A stretch of 64,000 bases of DNA. Origin: Globisporangium splendens (taxonomy: Eukaryota > Oomycota > Peronosporomycetes > Pythiales > Pythiaceae). Both the position numbers and the translations under genes were made by a program. Every line of letters starts with the position of its first letter. Position 1 is the stretch's first letter. Location of the stretch: NCBI GenBank assembly GCA_006386115.1, contig VFIW01000055.1:248001-312000 (forward strand), in the 5' to 3' direction. The notes beneath the pieces were generated by a model. It saw only the letters and a list, made by a program, of their open reading frames with translations, was not told where the DNA came from and did no database searches. Below are positions 62,806 to 64,000 of this stretch, piece by piece.

Positions 62806-63030
62806 AGTGAGTGGCGCGAGCCAATCACTTTGCAGGGAATTTTCCACGGGACTTCAAGTTCAAGTTTCCAGGAGATCCCGTAGGTTCAACCTCAGTGTAC
62901 CCAAGGTTTTATATATCAGATTCATAGGTTTTATTGTGCATGTTTAGGTTTTAGTTATAAAACCTCTAGGAATCCCTAGTGGTGTTTTACATGTAGTGTC
63001 GGGAACCATAAGCTCATTTCAATTCAGTTG
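62806..63030 (+). repeat. Left arm of long inverted repeat around gag fragment
   Basis: The sequence from AGTGAGTGGC through CCAATCACTTTGCAGGG to TTCAATTCAGTTGCA is repeated inverted at 63774-64000 with a few differences. Confidence 0.85.
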
Positions 63031-63724
63031 CAATTTACCCTCAAGTACTCAAGTCGTCTTCTCTCCCTCCAAGTCGGGAGATCGCTTCCTCAAGTCGCAC
63101 AAGCGTGTGTGCCGTGTTTTGGGGACTGTTTGGAACAGCGCCCCATTACACCTGGTAGCACTTCGAGCGGTCCTTCCAGCGACCAAGCAAGAAAGGTTTG
63201 ACGAAGCGGCTTTGAGCACTTCGCGCATTCCTGTCCAAGACCTACTTCCGTCTATGTCTGAGAACATGGAAGGAGTAGATGTGCCACTCGGTCCAGCAGT
63301 ACCGGAAACTGTCGAGTTGACGAATGAGTATTTTCCTCATTTGTCTTCTCATGAGTGGTCGGCGCTGGAGCGGATGCGAGATGTCATCGGGGAGGCTGCT
63401 GTAATCAGCCTGCTTCGATCGGCGCCTCCTGAAGGCCAGAAGAACGCTGCGGTCAGTTTCATGCACCACGAGATTATTGAATCTCGAAAGCATGTCGCAA
63501 CCCCTGTTTCGTCCTTCAGGACGGTGCCACTGAAGCTGGACGTGTCTCCGTATCGTGGCGGAGAGAACGAACCTCTTTCGAGATGGTTCGTAGAGTTGGA
63601 TGCATCCATCACTGCAAGACAACTTCGTGACCCTTTGCAGCGAGTGTTGTTCGCGATGTCCAACCTTGCGGGTCGTGCAAAGAGCTGGGCTGTAAGAGGC
63701 TATCCGAGACAGCCTCAAACATAG
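62996..63724 (+). mobile_element. Gypsy-type gag fragment
   Basis: An open frame to 63724; the first ATG with good context is at 63254 (MSENMEGVDVPLG). It contains FRTVPLKLDVSPYRGGENEP followed by SRWFVELDASITARQL and VLFAMSNLAGRAKSWA, the retrotransposon gag core as found in oomycete Gypsy elements. The frame stops soon after (YPRQPQT), with no zinc knuckle, protease or polymerase. Confidence 0.75.
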
Positions 63725-63773
63725 CACGCACGCTTGCGCTTGAGAGGAAGACTTGAGAGGAACTTGGCAAATA

Positions 63774-64000
63774 TGCAACTGAATTGAAATGAGCTTATGG
63801 TTCCCGACACTACATGTAAAACACCACTAGGGATTCCTAGAGGTTTTATGCATAAAACCTACACATGCAGAAATAAAACCTATGAATATGATATATAAAA
63901 CCTCGGGTACACTGAGGTCGAACCTACGGGATCTTCGAGAAACTTGAACTTGAAGTCCCGTGGAAAATTCCCTGCAAAGTGATTGGCTCTGCCACTCACT
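63774..64000 (-). repeat. Right arm of long inverted repeat around gag fragment (runs to window end)
   Basis: Begins TGCAACTGAATTGAAATGAG, the reverse complement of the end of the left arm, and stays homologous to the last base of the window, so the full arm length is unknown. Confidence 0.85.

Overview
This window is nuclear DNA from an oomycete, most likely of the Pythium/Phytophthora lineage. The evidence is two kinds of Crinkler (CRN) effector-type genes, short GT-AG introns of roughly 60-90 bp, compact and tightly spaced genes, an oomycete-type LRR receptor kinase with about one exon per repeat, a GH81 glucanase, and fragments of Copia- and Gypsy-type retroelements. No tRNA, rRNA or CRISPR array was seen.

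Layout. 1-5.5 kb: a bifunctional lysine-catabolism enzyme (LKR/SDH, cut by the window edge), an unrecognised protein and a SAM methyltransferase, followed by an inverted, internally deleted methyltransferase pseudogene (6.2-6.5 kb). 6.7-9.1 kb: a Crinkler header fused to a DDE transposase domain. 9.5-15.6 kb: an LRR receptor kinase and an FHA-like/coiled-coil protein, both intron-rich. 15.7-20.1 kb: tandem ABHD4/5 (CGI-58)-type hydrolases. 20.3-22.9 kb: a METTL21-type methyltransferase and TFIIH subunit p62.

23.2-39.7 kb is a segmentally duplicated, rearranged Crinkler region. It holds two near-identical Crinklers with a PD-(D/E)xK nuclease-like C-terminus (27.1 and 36.1 kb), an intact GPI transamidase PIG-K gene (24.9-26.9 kb), an intact two-TM membrane protein gene (29.3-30.8 kb), and many truncated, inverted or chimeric pieces of those two genes. 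Each of the two host genes is complete exactly once. Between the duplicated blocks lie a coiled-coil protein gene and 26S proteasome RPT1.

39.7-59 kb is mostly ordinary gene space: a coiled-coil protein, a TOM1-like seven-TM protein, a DNA polymerase lambda-like gene with at least three disabling lesions, a polytopic membrane protein, an intact DNA ligase IV, an AGC kinase, an unrecognised protein and a secreted GH81 endo-1,3-beta-glucanase. 59-64 kb is repeat-derived: a decayed Copia integrase region between small hairpins, a diverged repeat array with TGACGTCA palindromes, and a Gypsy-type gag fragment inside long inverted repeats that run off the window.

The most unusual points are the CRN/PIG-K/membrane-protein rearrangement with a sharply bounded divergent patch in the effector header, the CRN-transposase fusion, and the polymerase lambda pseudogene 2.5 kb from DNA ligase IV, its partner in end joining.
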